Shown piece after piece: positions 51,169 to 59,587 of a stretch of DNA of 64,000 bases; the first letter of the stretch is position 1; the number at the start of each line of letters is the position of its first letter. The translations under genes were made by a program, and so were the position numbers. Origin of the DNA: Maricaulis sp034659015 (GTDB lineage Bacteria; Pseudomonadota; Alphaproteobacteria; Caulobacterales; Maricaulaceae); assembly GCA_034659015.1 (NCBI GenBank), contig JAYEGL010000011.1:124001-188000 (forward strand), written 5' to 3'. The notes under the pieces were generated by a model. It saw nothing but the letters and a program-made list of their open reading frames with translations. It was not told where the DNA came from and searched no databases.

Positions 51169-51702
51169 ATGGCGGCGCCTGACGACGCTGCGCTGGTCGC
51201 GGCGGCACGGTCGGGTTCGGACGCCGCTTTCGCCCGGATCGTGGACCGCTACCAGTCGCCGGTCCGCGGCTTCCTGCGGCGCATATGCGGCAATGACGCC
51301 GATGCCGACGAGATCGCCCAGGACGCCTTCCTGGATGCCTGGACACGCTTGCGCACCCTGCGCAACGCGGCGAAGCTGAAATCCTGGCTGTTCGCGATCG
51401 CCTGGCGGCGCGCCAAGAGCCGGGCGCGCACCATGGCCCGGACCCGGACCCGCGAGACCGCCTGGCAGGCGATGCAGGAGACGGAAGACAGGCCCGGCGG
51501 CGAAATGGCGCTGGCCATGCAGCAGGCGCTGGCGCAATTGCCGGACGACCAGCGCGCCGCCGTTGCGCTGTGTCTGGCCGGCGGCTGGTCGCACGGCGAT
51601 GCGGCGGGAGTTTTGGACTTGCCCCTGGGTACGGTAAAATCGCATGTCAGCCGCGGGCGAGCCCGCCTGACGGCCATTCTGGGAGTGGATGAGGATGACT
51701 GA
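51169..51702 (+). CDS. ECF-type RNA polymerase sigma factor (set 1)
   Basis: A 177-residue sigma-70 family factor of the ECF type. Region 2 spans DAAFARIVDRYQSPVRGFLRRICGNDADADEIAQDAFLDAWTRLRTLRNAAKLKSWLFAIAWRRAKSRAR and region 4 spans LAQLPDDQRAAVALCLAGGWSHGDAAGVLDLPLGTVKSHVSRGRARL, with the usual HTH. Target promoters are unknown. It overlaps the anti-sigma-like gene by eight bases (ATGACTGA). Confidence 0.93.
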   Translation: MAAPDDAALVAAARSGSDAAFARIVDRYQSPVRGFLRRICGNDADADEIAQDAFLDAWTRLRTLRNAAKLKSWLFAIAWRRAKSRARTMARTRTRETAWQAMQETEDRPGGEMALAMQQALAQLPDDQRAAVALCLAGGWSHGDAAGVLDLPLGTVKSHVSRGRARLTAILGVDEDD

Positions 51703-52025
51703 CCGCGATCCGCTGCACGCCTTCTTCGAGGCCGGCGATGTGCCGTCCGCCGATCCGGGCTTCCGCCTGTCGGTGATGGAGAGGGTGGCCGCCCGCCGTT
51801 TACGTGTGGAACTGGCCGCGCGTCTGGCCGCTGGTGCGCTTCTGGCCGTGCTGGCCTTCCTTATGGCGCCGGTGGCCGGGGAGGTGCTGTCTCCCTTTGT
51901 GCGCCTGCTTGAGGACCGGCTCGCCCTGGGGGCGNNNNNNNNNNCTTCTGGCGGTGGTGACGGCGCTGGCCGGGCATGCCCTGCTGTCGCGCGGCCTTCG
52001 CCTGCCCCTGCCGCGCCTGTTCTGA
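51695..52025 (+). CDS. Short putative anti-sigma factor (set 1), interrupted by assembly gap
   Basis: An N-terminal cytoplasmic part (MTDRDPLHAFFEAGDVPSADPGFRLSVMERVAARRLR) leads to a membrane helix (LAAGALLAVLAFLMAPVAGEVL). The sequence then runs into ten N (51935-51944). After the gap LLAVVTALAGHALLSRGLRLPLPRLF continues in another frame to a TGA at 52023-52025. The protein is intact only if the true gap length is a multiple of three, so the 10 N is a placeholder. The short transmembrane protein following a sigma factor is a typical anti-sigma layout. Function is inferred. Confidence 0.6.
51935..51944. other. Assembly gap (10 N)
   Basis: Ten undetermined bases inside the anti-sigma-like gene. 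It breaks the reading frame and is not a biological feature. Confidence 0.99.
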
Positions 52026-52122
52026 CCGCCGGTCCGGGCCTGTCCGGGCCGGGCCCGTCCAATACTTCCGCACCTGTCCGGTGAATCGCCTATAGTGTGA
52101 AGCGCACAGCGGGGAGGTGCGC

Positions 52123-52680
52123 ATGCTGGTCCTGATACTCGGTCTCGTCCTGTTTCTGGGCGTTCATTTCATACGGGTCATCCCGTCGCTGCGGCCGGCC
52201 CTGCAGTCGGCGCTGGGGGAAATGCCCTACAAGCTGGCCTATACGGCCGTCTCGCTCATCGGTTTCGGTCTGATCATCTACGGCATGATCATCGCCCAGC
52301 CCGGCGGGACCGTCTGGGCGCCGCCGGCCTGGACCCGCCATCTCGCCTTCACCCTCGTGCCGCTGGGGCTGATCCTGGTCGTCTCCGCCTATGCGCCGGG
52401 GCATATCCGCCACCGGGTGCGCCATCCCATGCTGGCCGGCGTGATCCTGTGGTCGGGCGCGCACCTGCTCGCCAATGGCGAACTGGCCGCGATGATCCTG
52501 TTCGGCAGTTTCTTCGTCTGGTCGACCGTGACTTTCGTCTCGTCCTGGCTGCGCGAGACGCCGCCGCCGGTGGTGAAGGGCTGGGGCGGCGACCTCACGG
52601 CCATTGTCCTGGGCGTTCTGGCCGCGCTCATCATCATGAACCTGCATATGTATCTGTTCGGCGTGGCGATCATCGGATAG
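52123..52680 (+). CDS. NnrU family inner membrane protein
   Basis: A 185-residue protein with about six hydrophobic helices. LGLVLFLGVHFIRVIPSLRPAL at the N-terminus and HIRHRVRHPMLAGVILWSGAHLLANGELAAMILFGSF are the NnrU pattern. NnrU relatives are linked with nitrogen oxide metabolism in some denitrifiers, and with unknown functions elsewhere. ATG 52123 follows GGGGAGG; a GTG at 52117 is an alternative. Confidence 0.9.
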   Translation: MLVLILGLVLFLGVHFIRVIPSLRPALQSALGEMPYKLAYTAVSLIGFGLIIYGMIIAQPGGTVWAPPAWTRHLAFTLVPLGLILVVSAYAPGHIRHRVRHPMLAGVILWSGAHLLANGELAAMILFGSFFVWSTVTFVSSWLRETPPPVVKGWGGDLTAIVLGVLAALIIMNLHMYLFGVAIIG

Positions 52681-52756
52681 CCGCTGCATCCGAATTCGCG
52701 TCCCGGTGCATCAAGGGGACAAAGGCGGCGTGGTGCCGCCGGTAACGGAGGTTGAA

Positions 52757-53155
52757 ATGGGTGTAGAAATCATTGTCCCGGTAAGCCTGTTCGCGATGGT
52801 CGTGCTGATCGTCTACATCGCGGTCAATTCATCGACCCAGAAACGCAAGGCCACCCTGGCCACGGTGCAGGAAGCCGTTCGCGGCGGACAGGAAATGTCG
52901 CCCGAAACCATCCGCGCGCTGGGCATGCCGCGCAAGGACAGCAATAGCGATGTGAAGTGGGGCAGCATCCTCATCGCCGTCGCGCTGGCGATGATTACGT
53001 TCGGCTGGACGGTCGCCAACATGGAATCGGGCGGTGACGCGGAAGAAGCCTTCATGGCCTTCCTGGGCATGTCGGCCTTCCCCGGCTTCATCGGTGTGGT
53101 CCTGCTCGGCTTCGGCCTGCTGGGCAACAAGAACAAGTCCGGCAAGCAGGACTAG
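52757..53155 (+). CDS. Inner membrane protein, DUF6249-like (set 2)
   Basis: A 132-residue protein with one N-terminal helix (PVSLFAMVVLIVYIAV), a cytoplasmic segment ATLATVQEAVRGGQEMSPETIRALGMPRKD and two C-terminal helices. Its design is the same as that of the protein at 50738-51166 (membrane helix, charged stretch with G-Q/K-E-X-X-P-E, two helices). It lies 14 bases upstream of a second sigma factor gene. Function unknown. Confidence 0.8.
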   Translation: MGVEIIVPVSLFAMVVLIVYIAVNSSTQKRKATLATVQEAVRGGQEMSPETIRALGMPRKDSNSDVKWGSILIAVALAMITFGWTVANMESGGDAEEAFMAFLGMSAFPGFIGVVLLGFGLLGNKNKSGKQD

Positions 53156-53169
53156 GCGGGAGACGCCCC

Positions 53170-53712
53170 ATGAAGGCGCCGGACGAAGAACTCGTAGCCC
53201 TCGTTGTCGCCACCAGGAATGCGGCGGCCTTCGGGGAGCTCGTCCGGCGCCATCAGGGGCTGGTCAGGGCGATGCTGCAGCGCATGTGCCGCAATCATGC
53301 CCTGGCCGACGATCTGGCCCAGGACGCCTTCATCAAGGCGTACGAGAAGATCGGCTCCTTCACGGGCAAGGGCTCCTTCAAGTCCTGGCTGTGTTCCATC
53401 GCCTATACCGAATTCCTGATGGCCGCCCGCAAGCGGCGGTCCACGGAACGGGCGATGGAAAAGTTCAAGTCCGGCCTGGAAGAGAGCGAGGCTCCGCGCG
53501 ATATGGGCAATGTGGTTGATCTGGATCGCGCACTGGCCACATTGAAGGAGGAGGAGCGCATTACCGTGGTGATGTGTTATTCCTGCGGCCTGTCGCATTC
53601 CGAGGCGGCCGAAGCGACCGGCATGCCGCTGGGCACGGTGAAGTCGCATGTAAACCGGGGGCGGGCCAAACTGCAGGCCTTCTTCCAGGACTCCGAGGTG
53701 ATGGCGTCATGA
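53170..53712 (+). CDS. ECF-type RNA polymerase sigma factor (set 2)
   Basis: A 180-residue ECF sigma factor. Region 2: AAFGELVRRHQGLVRAMLQRMCRNHALADDLAQDAFIKAYEKIGSFTGKGSFKSWLCSIAYTEFL; region 4: LATLKEEERITVVMCYSCGLSHSEAAEATGMPLGTVKSHVNRGRAKL. The linker is rich in acidic residues. The stop overlaps the next start (ATGA). Confidence 0.93.
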   Translation: MKAPDEELVALVVATRNAAAFGELVRRHQGLVRAMLQRMCRNHALADDLAQDAFIKAYEKIGSFTGKGSFKSWLCSIAYTEFLMAARKRRSTERAMEKFKSGLEESEAPRDMGNVVDLDRALATLKEEERITVVMCYSCGLSHSEAAEATGMPLGTVKSHVNRGRAKLQAFFQDSEVMAS

Positions 53713-54053
53713 CGATGGACGATGCATTCGATGAAAGGCTGAAGGCGGCCTTTGCCGACGCCCAGGCGCCGCTGGAGCGCGAAAGCGAGAGCGAGCGTTT
53801 CGCCAGGACCGTGGTCGACCGCCTCTCCCGGCCCGATCGCAAGCGTGTGCTGATCCTGGGCGGGGCCGGGTCGACCGGTTCGGCGATCGCCGGCACGCAG
53901 CTGGAAACGATTTTCGGCAATGTCCATGTGCCCGCAGACGGGATCATGGCCAGTGCGGCCTTCCTGATGTCGCCGGAAGTCATGGCGGCTGCGGCGATGG
54001 CCGTGGCCGTGGGGGTGGTGGCGACCGTGCTGCCGCGGCGCATCGCGGGCTGA
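53709..54053 (+). CDS. Short putative anti-sigma factor (set 2)
   Basis: A 114-residue protein. The N-terminal part is charged and cytoplasmic (DDAFDERLKAAFADAQAPLERESESERFARTVVDRLSR), then come two hydrophobic segments (RVLILGGAGSTGSAIAGTQL and AAAAMAVAVGVVATVL). It overlaps the sigma factor gene and has the size and layout of a small membrane-bound anti-sigma factor. No known anti-sigma family is recognised. Confidence 0.65.
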   Translation: MTMDDAFDERLKAAFADAQAPLERESESERFARTVVDRLSRPDRKRVLILGGAGSTGSAIAGTQLETIFGNVHVPADGIMASAAFLMSPEVMAAAAMAVAVGVVATVLPRRIAG

Positions 54054-54142
54054 CACTGCGCGAAACCGTGATCATGTCGGCACTTTTGCACTGCAGCATC
54101 GTGGTCTAGTCTCGACATTCCCAATCCGTCGAGGCCTCGATC

Positions 54143-54970
54143 ATGTCTGCCCAGTCCAAGACCCGCCGCGTCACCGCGCCCGAGATCCGCGCCCGCAAGG
54201 GCGGCGAACCCATCGTTTGCCTGACCGCCTATGATGCGCCCATGGCGCGCATTCTCGACCCCCATTGCGACCTCCTTCTGGTCGGCGACAGCGTCGGCAT
54301 GGTGGTGCACGGGCTGGATTCGACGATCGGCGTCACGCTGGACATGATGATCCTGCACGGCCAGGCCGTGATGCGCGGGGCCAAGCGGGCGCTGGTCACC
54401 GTCGACATGCCCTTCGGCAGCTACGAGAAGTCGCCGCAGCAGGCCTTCGAGAATGCCGCCCGCATCATGTCGGAAACCGGCTGCCAGGCGATCAAGATCG
54501 AGAGCGGCACCTATGCCGCCGACACGATCGACTTCATGGCCCAGCGTTCCATTCCGGTGATGGGCCATATCGGCCTGCGTCCCCAGGCGGCGCTGGCCGA
54601 TGGCGGGTACAAGGCGAAAGGGCGCAATGCCGCCGAGCGCCAGCGCGTCATCGACGAGGCCAAGGCGACCGCCGATGCCGGGGCTTTCGCCATCGTGGTC
54701 GAGGGCGTGGCCGAGGACCTGGCGCTGGAGATCACCGAACAGGTGCCCGTGCCGACGATCGGCATCGGCGCCTCGGCCGCCTGCGACGGGCAGATCCTGG
54801 TGACCCAGGACATGCTGGGCGTGTTCGAATGGACGCCGAAATTCGTCAAGCGCTACGACAATCAGGCCGAACGCACCGCCGAGGCCGTGGCGCGTTATGC
54901 CGAAGAGGTGCGCAATCGCACCTTCCCGGCCACGGCCCAGGTCTACACGATGAAGCGCCAGGACGGTTGA
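54143..54970 (+). CDS. panB: 3-methyl-2-oxobutanoate hydroxymethyltransferase
   Basis: A 275-residue enzyme forming ketopantoate, the first step of pantothenate synthesis. LTAYDAPMARILDPHCDLLLVGDSVGMVVHG, VDMPFGSYEKSPQQAFENAARIM, IPVMGHIGLRPQ and PVPTIGIGASAACDGQILVTQDMLG are all diagnostic, with the magnesium-binding Asp residues present. It stands alone; panC was not seen nearby. Confidence 0.96.
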   Translation: MSAQSKTRRVTAPEIRARKGGEPIVCLTAYDAPMARILDPHCDLLLVGDSVGMVVHGLDSTIGVTLDMMILHGQAVMRGAKRALVTVDMPFGSYEKSPQQAFENAARIMSETGCQAIKIESGTYAADTIDFMAQRSIPVMGHIGLRPQAALADGGYKAKGRNAAERQRVIDEAKATADAGAFAIVVEGVAEDLALEITEQVPVPTIGIGASAACDGQILVTQDMLGVFEWTPKFVKRYDNQAERTAEAVARYAEEVRNRTFPATAQVYTMKRQDG

Positions 54971-55055
54971 GCTCTGTTGCCGCCCGGCGCGGCTAAGGCT
55001 AGGGTCCGGCGCAAATCTTTCGGCATGGGCAAAAGCAAGACGGAGCCGCACCGAC

Positions 55056-55820
55056 GTGGTCGATATTTTCGAGGAAGTCGACGAAGAACTTCGCCGCGAC
55101 AAGTATCAGGATTTATTGCGGAAGTACGGCCCGTGGGCGCTGGGCGGCGCGCTGGCGATCATCGCCGGTGCGGCCGGATACCAGGGCTGGCAGGCCTGGC
55201 GTACGGCGCAGCATGAAACGTCGTCCGACGCCTATATCGAAGCTCTGCGCGCCGCCGAGACCGGCGATTATGCGACCGCGGCGTCCCGCTTCGAGGCTCT
55301 CGCCGAGGACGGTGCAGCCGGCTATGACGAGCTCGCCCTGATGCAGCGCGGCGCCGTGGCCCTGGAGCAGGGCGAGCGCGAGCTCGCGGCCGGTTTCTAC
55401 GAGCAGGCGGCACAGCGTGCCGCGGACCCCATCATCGGCGACCTGGCCGAGCTGAAGGCCGTCTGGGCGCGCTGGGAAGCGCTGAGTTTCAACGATATCG
55501 AGATCCGCCTGACGCCGCTGACCGGCGACACCTCGCCCTATCGCTTCCTGGCCCGCGAGGCGATTGCGGCGGCGGCGCTGCGCGACGGCCATTACGATCG
55601 CGCCCGCGAGCTTTACCAGCAGATCAGCTTCGGTTTCGAGGCGCCGCAGGGCGTGCGCCGCCGGGCGCAGGAAGCGCTCGCGGTGATCGAGCGCGAGACT
55701 GCGGCCGCCGAACCGGCGGCGGAGATGCCGGCCGGAACGCCGGCGGCAGACGGGACGGATCAACCGGCCGGGGCGGCCGGTGACGGGGACACCGAGGCCG
55801 GGGAGCCAGGCGATGAGTAG
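55056..55820 (+). CDS. YfgM-like membrane protein with TPR-like domain
   Basis: A 254-residue protein. The N-terminus (VDIFEEVDEELRRDKYQDLLRKYGPWALGG) is followed by one membrane helix (ALAIIAGAAGYQGW) and a periplasmic TPR-like domain, with a low-complexity acidic tail (about residues 215-254). This layout is that of YfgM, a partner of SecYEG and periplasmic chaperones. The gene order with bamB and der supports the assignment. Start GTG 55056 is used; no ATG is near. Confidence 0.85.
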   Translation: MVDIFEEVDEELRRDKYQDLLRKYGPWALGGALAIIAGAAGYQGWQAWRTAQHETSSDAYIEALRAAETGDYATAASRFEALAEDGAAGYDELALMQRGAVALEQGERELAAGFYEQAAQRAADPIIGDLAELKAVWARWEALSFNDIEIRLTPLTGDTSPYRFLAREAIAAAALRDGHYDRARELYQQISFGFEAPQGVRRRAQEALAVIERETAAAEPAAEMPAGTPAADGTDQPAGAAGDGDTEAGEPGDE

Positions 55821-57192
55821 TGCAGAGCGTATCCGCAATCTTCTGGCCGTGGCGCTGATCGCGCCGCTGGCGGCCTGTTCGTCGATCCCGGACATCCCCA
55901 ACCCGATCAATGCGATCCCGGGGCTGGGCAATAATGACGATGACGACACGCTCAACGGCACGGCGCCGGACGAGGACCGCATCTCGATCATGAGTTTCGA
56001 GCAGGGCCTGCAGCTTGACGGCGATGCCGCGCCCGTCGAACTGCCCACGCCCTATGTGAACCAGGTCTGGCCGCAGCCGGACGGTTATCCGACCCACGCC
56101 GTCCAGCACACCCAGGCCAGCGGACCGCTGGACGTTCTGTGGCGCCAGAGTTTCGGCCAGGGATCGGACAATGACCGCCGCCTGATCGCGCGTCCGGTCA
56201 TCGCCGATGGCCATATCTTCACGATCGACGCCAACGGTCAGGTCTTCGCCCACGATGCCGACACCGGCAGCCGTCTGTGGTCGACCCGCCTGGAAGGTCC
56301 GACCCGCCACGACCGCATGGCTTTCGGCGGCGCCATCGCCTTCGACAATGGCCGGGTCTACGCCCATGCCGGCTACAATTATTTCGTCGCCCTGGATGCC
56401 GACAGCGGCAGCGAGGTGTGGCGCACCGAGACGCTGGTGCCCTTCCACGGCGCGCCGACCGTGGCCGATGGCCGGGTCTTCGTGACCAGCGACAACAACG
56501 AACTCATTGCCATGGACGCCGATGACGGAATCGTGCTGTGGACCCATCCGGGGATCGTCGAGACGGCGCGCCTGCTGACGGCCCCGTCGCCGGCGGTGCT
56601 GGGCGATCTCGTCGTGGCCCCCTTCGCCTCGGGCGAGCTGATCGCGCTGCGCGTTCAGAACGGCAACCCGATCTGGTCGGACAGCCTGTCCGGCTCCTCG
56701 CGCTTGACCGCCGTTTCCGAAATCAACGACGTGGCGGGCAGCCCGGTGATCATGGAAGACACGGTCTATGCCATGAGCCATTCCGGCATTCTCGTGGCGA
56801 TCTCCCTGCGCACCGGGGAGCGTCAGTGGACCCAGCCGGCCGGCGGGTCCCAGGCGCCCTGGATCGCCGGGAACTACATCTTCGTGACCACCAACGAGGC
56901 GGAGATCGTCTGCATGGACCGCCGTGACGGCACCGTGCTCTGGATGACCCAGCTGCAGCTGTTCGAAAACCCGAACAAGCGCCGCAACCGGATCGCCTGG
57001 ACCGGTCCCGTCCTGGCCGGCGGCCGGGTCTTCGTGGCTTCCAGCACCGGCGACGCGGCGATCCTGAACGCCTATGACGGCGAGCTGATCCGCGAGATGG
57101 ATCTGCGCGACGACGTCTTCATCGGTCCGGTCATCGCCAACGAGACGGTCTATGTCGTCACCGACGAGGCGCGCCTGATCGCGCTTCGCTAG
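55813..57192 (+). CDS. bamB: Outer membrane assembly factor BamB-like lipoprotein
   Basis: A 459-residue protein. The lipoprotein signal is NLLAVALIAPLAACSS (Cys22). Eight-bladed PQQ-type beta-propeller repeats follow, for example IDANGQVFAHDADTGSRLWSTRL, VALDADSGSEVWRTE and CMDRRDGTVLWMTQ. BamB is a scaffold of the BAM complex that inserts outer membrane proteins. It is encoded right after the yfgM-like gene (eight-base overlap) and before der, the order also known in gammaproteobacteria. Confidence 0.93.
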   Translation: MSSAERIRNLLAVALIAPLAACSSIPDIPNPINAIPGLGNNDDDDTLNGTAPDEDRISIMSFEQGLQLDGDAAPVELPTPYVNQVWPQPDGYPTHAVQHTQASGPLDVLWRQSFGQGSDNDRRLIARPVIADGHIFTIDANGQVFAHDADTGSRLWSTRLEGPTRHDRMAFGGAIAFDNGRVYAHAGYNYFVALDADSGSEVWRTETLVPFHGAPTVADGRVFVTSDNNELIAMDADDGIVLWTHPGIVETARLLTAPSPAVLGDLVVAPFASGELIALRVQNGNPIWSDSLSGSSRLTAVSEINDVAGSPVIMEDTVYAMSHSGILVAISLRTGERQWTQPAGGSQAPWIAGNYIFVTTNEAEIVCMDRRDGTVLWMTQLQLFENPNKRRNRIAWTGPVLAGGRVFVASSTGDAAILNAYDGELIREMDLRDDVFIGPVIANETVYVVTDEARLIALR

Positions 57193-57259
57193 GCGGTATT
57201 CGGCCTTCAGCGGCTTTTTGTGATTTCATTCGGCGTGAAATTGCTCTAGGCGCACGCGC

Positions 57260-58657
57260 ATGACAGCACATCTTCCCCGCATCGCCGTCGTGGGACGGCC
57301 CAATGTGGGCAAATCCACCCTGTTCAACCGGCTGGCCGGAAAACCGCTGGCGATCGTCGACGACCGTCCGGGCGTCACGCGCGATCGCCGGGAGGCCCGC
57401 GGCCGGCTGGGCGACATGGAACTCCTGCTGATCGACACGGCGGGTTATGACGATGCCGAAAAATCCGGCCTGGACGCGGAAATGCGCACCCAGACCGAGA
57501 TCGCACTCCGGGACGCCGACCTCTGCCTGCTCATGATCGATGCGCGCGCCGGCGTGACGCCGCTCGACCAGAATTTCGCCGAGGTCATCCGCCGCTCGGG
57601 CAAGCCGGTCGTGCTGCTTGCCAACAAGTGCGAAGGCCGGACGGGCGAGAGCGGGTTGATGGATGCCTACGGGCTGGGCCTGGGCGAGCCCGTGGCGATC
57701 TCCGCGGCCCATGGCGGCGGGATCGGCGAGCTCTACGATGCGGTCGAGGCGGGGCTGGGCGATCTCGCCCGGGACGCCAGGCGCTATCGCGAGGACAAGG
57801 ACCAGCCGCCCCTGCGCATCGCTGTCATCGGCCGGCCCAATGCGGGCAAGTCCACCCTGATCAATGCGCTGATCGGCGAGGAGCGCCTGATTACCGGCCC
57901 CGAGGCCGGCATCACCCGCGATGCCATCTCCATCGACTGGATGTGGGACGGGCGCCGGGTGCGCCTTCACGATACGGCGGGCCTGCGCAAGCGCGGCAAG
58001 GTCAATGACCGGCTGGAACGGATGAGCGCGGCGGACACGCTGCGCGCGGTGAAGTTCGCCGAGGTCGTACTCCTGATCGTGGATGCCGGCCATCCGCTGG
58101 AAAAGCAGGACCTGCACCTCGCCGACATGGCCTACAAGGAGGGCCGCGCCGTCGCCATCGCCGTGTCCAAGATGGACCTGGTGCACAATCGCGAAGCCTT
58201 CATCAAGGACATCCGCGTCGAGTTCGAACGCCTCCTGCCGCAGATGACGGGCGCGCCCATCCTGCCGATCTCGGCGGTCAAGAAGAAGGGGCTGGAGACC
58301 ATCATGCCGGCCCTCTCGCGTCTGCACGCCGACTGGGACGCCAAGGTGAAGACCCGCGACCTCAATGACTGGCTGCACGAGATGATCGAGCGCCATCCGC
58401 CGCCCTCGGTCAATGGCCGCCGCATCAAGCCGCGCTACATCACCCAGACCAAGGGCCGGCCGCCGACCTTCGTGATGATGTGCTCGCGCGCCGCCGACCT
58501 GCCGGAAAGCTACAAGCGCTATCTGGTCAACGGTATCCGCGAGGCCTTCGACCTGCCGGGCGTGCCGATCCGTCTGATCGTGAAGGCCGGCAAGAACCCT
58601 TATGTCGAGGGCGAGCGGGGTGGCTCCGGCGGCAAGAAGGCGGACGCGAAGAAGTAG
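57260..58657 (+). CDS. der: Ribosome-associated GTPase Der (EngA)
   Basis: A 465-residue GTPase with two tandem G domains: GRPNVGKSTLFN (about residues 10-21) and GRPNAGKSTLIN (about 192-203), each with DTAG/DTAGL, and a C-terminal KH-like domain. G4 motifs are ANKCEG and SKMDLVHN. Der is needed for 50S ribosome assembly. The tail ends with a basic, glycine-rich part. A family I repeat starts 22 bases downstream. Confidence 0.96.
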   Translation: MTAHLPRIAVVGRPNVGKSTLFNRLAGKPLAIVDDRPGVTRDRREARGRLGDMELLLIDTAGYDDAEKSGLDAEMRTQTEIALRDADLCLLMIDARAGVTPLDQNFAEVIRRSGKPVVLLANKCEGRTGESGLMDAYGLGLGEPVAISAAHGGGIGELYDAVEAGLGDLARDARRYREDKDQPPLRIAVIGRPNAGKSTLINALIGEERLITGPEAGITRDAISIDWMWDGRRVRLHDTAGLRKRGKVNDRLERMSAADTLRAVKFAEVVLLIVDAGHPLEKQDLHLADMAYKEGRAVAIAVSKMDLVHNREAFIKDIRVEFERLLPQMTGAPILPISAVKKKGLETIMPALSRLHADWDAKVKTRDLNDWLHEMIERHPPPSVNGRRIKPRYITQTKGRPPTFVMMCSRAADLPESYKRYLVNGIREAFDLPGVPIRLIVKAGKNPYVEGERGGSGGKKADAKK

Positions 58658-58679
58658 GTCTCTTCACCGGAAATTAGCG

Positions 58680-58846
58680 TGTCATCCCGGACGGATGCCC
58701 CGCGCAGGCGGGGCGTAGATCCGGGACCTATACAGCTCCGCGCGAGCCGGAAGCAGGCTCTGCCGTCGTGACAGCCATAACGAACACCGGGATTATGGGT
58801 CCCGGCCCTGCAGCCCGCCTGCGCGGGCTATTCGACCGGGATGACA
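58680..58846 (+). repeat. Family I palindromic repeat, copy G
   Basis: Ends TGTCATCCCGG and CCGGGATGACA, left hairpin GCCCCGC/GCGGGGC, right hairpin GCCCGC/GCGGGC, boxes GGGACCTATA and TATGGGTCCC, and a centre with GCCGGAAGCAGGCTC and ACACCGGGATTATGGG (reverse complement of the same motif in copy A). It lies between the der stop and the convergent GNAT gene stop. Confidence 0.9.
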
Positions 58847-58886
58847 AAGTTGCGGTTTTTGCGAGCACGGCAGCTGCACCAGCAGC

Positions 58887-59366
58887 TCAGCCCGTTTGCA
58901 GCCGGTATTTCCGGAAGCGCTCGCCCTCATGGACGATCTCGCCGACCATCTCGGCGCCCAGCCGCTCCAGCCCGCGTACATGGTGGCGCGAGGGCGGCAG
59001 GAGGAATGTCACATAGGGGATGCGCGCATCGGCGCGGGCAAAGGCGAGGGCCTTGCGGGTGATCGCGAGGCCGAGACCGAAATCCTGCGGCTGGAGCACC
59101 AGGCCGTAATCCCAGTCCTCGCCCTCCTTCTGGAAGCCGCCCCAGCCGGCATAGTCGCCATCGGCGAGGATGGCCCAGTGACCCAGCCCGTCGCGCGTCC
59201 AGCAGGCCTCCTTGGCGGCGATGAAGGCTGCGCAGGCGGCCCGGTCCCAGCCGCCTTTCAGGAGCGGCATGTGTTCGGCCAGGCGCGGATCGGACATGTG
59301 CGCGACGATGGTGTCGGGCGCGATCCCGGTGAGGCGGGTGAAGGCGATGTCGGGGCGAGGGCGCAT
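58887..59366 (-). CDS. GNAT family N-acetyltransferase
   Basis: A 159-residue acetyltransferase-like protein. The N-terminal half includes DPRLAEHMPLLKGGWDRAACAAFIAAK, then HWAILADGDYAGWGGFQKEGEDWDYGLVLQPQDFGLGLAITRKALAFA and IPYVTFLLPPSRHHVRGLERLGAEMVGEIVH, the GNAT fold with the acetyl-CoA loop around FGLGLAI. Substrate unknown. Convergent with der, with repeat G between them. Confidence 0.87.
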   Translation of the reverse strand: MRPRPDIAFTRLTGIAPDTIVAHMSDPRLAEHMPLLKGGWDRAACAAFIAAKEACWTRDGLGHWAILADGDYAGWGGFQKEGEDWDYGLVLQPQDFGLGLAITRKALAFARADARIPYVTFLLPPSRHHVRGLERLGAEMVGEIVHEGERFRKYRLQTG

Positions 59367-59451
59367 GGGCGTCGACTAGCACCGACCCCGCCGCATCAGA
59401 AGGTCGGACCCGCTTGTCTCACGCGAAGTTGAAGCGGGTGTGGCGATCTCA

Positions 59452-59568
59452 ATCCTCGCCCTTGATGGGCGAGGTGTCCGCAAGTCTGCCTCCACCGGGA
59501 TTCACCCCTTCCGACCCCTCCTTCGCCAAGGCTACGGAGGGCCCACCTTCCCCATCAAGGGGAAGGAT
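59452..59568 (+). repeat. Family II palindromic repeat, copy 3 (shorter)
   Basis: Ends ATCCTCGCCCTTGATGGGC and CCCCATCAAGGGGAAGGAT. Inside are CACCGGGATTCACCCCTTCC and CTCCTTCGCCAAGGCTACGGAGG, as in copy 1; the left inner hairpin is reduced. It lies downstream of the SDR stop and upstream of the GNAT gene on the same strand. Confidence 0.85.
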
Positions 59569-59587
59569 GACGATCCCGGCGAGGAAA

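Noticed and set aside
51945..52084. Continuation of the anti-sigma-like protein after the gap as a Pro/Ser/Gly-rich tail
   Set aside because: It depends on the placeholder length of 10 N; the other frame gives a membrane helix and ends at 52025.
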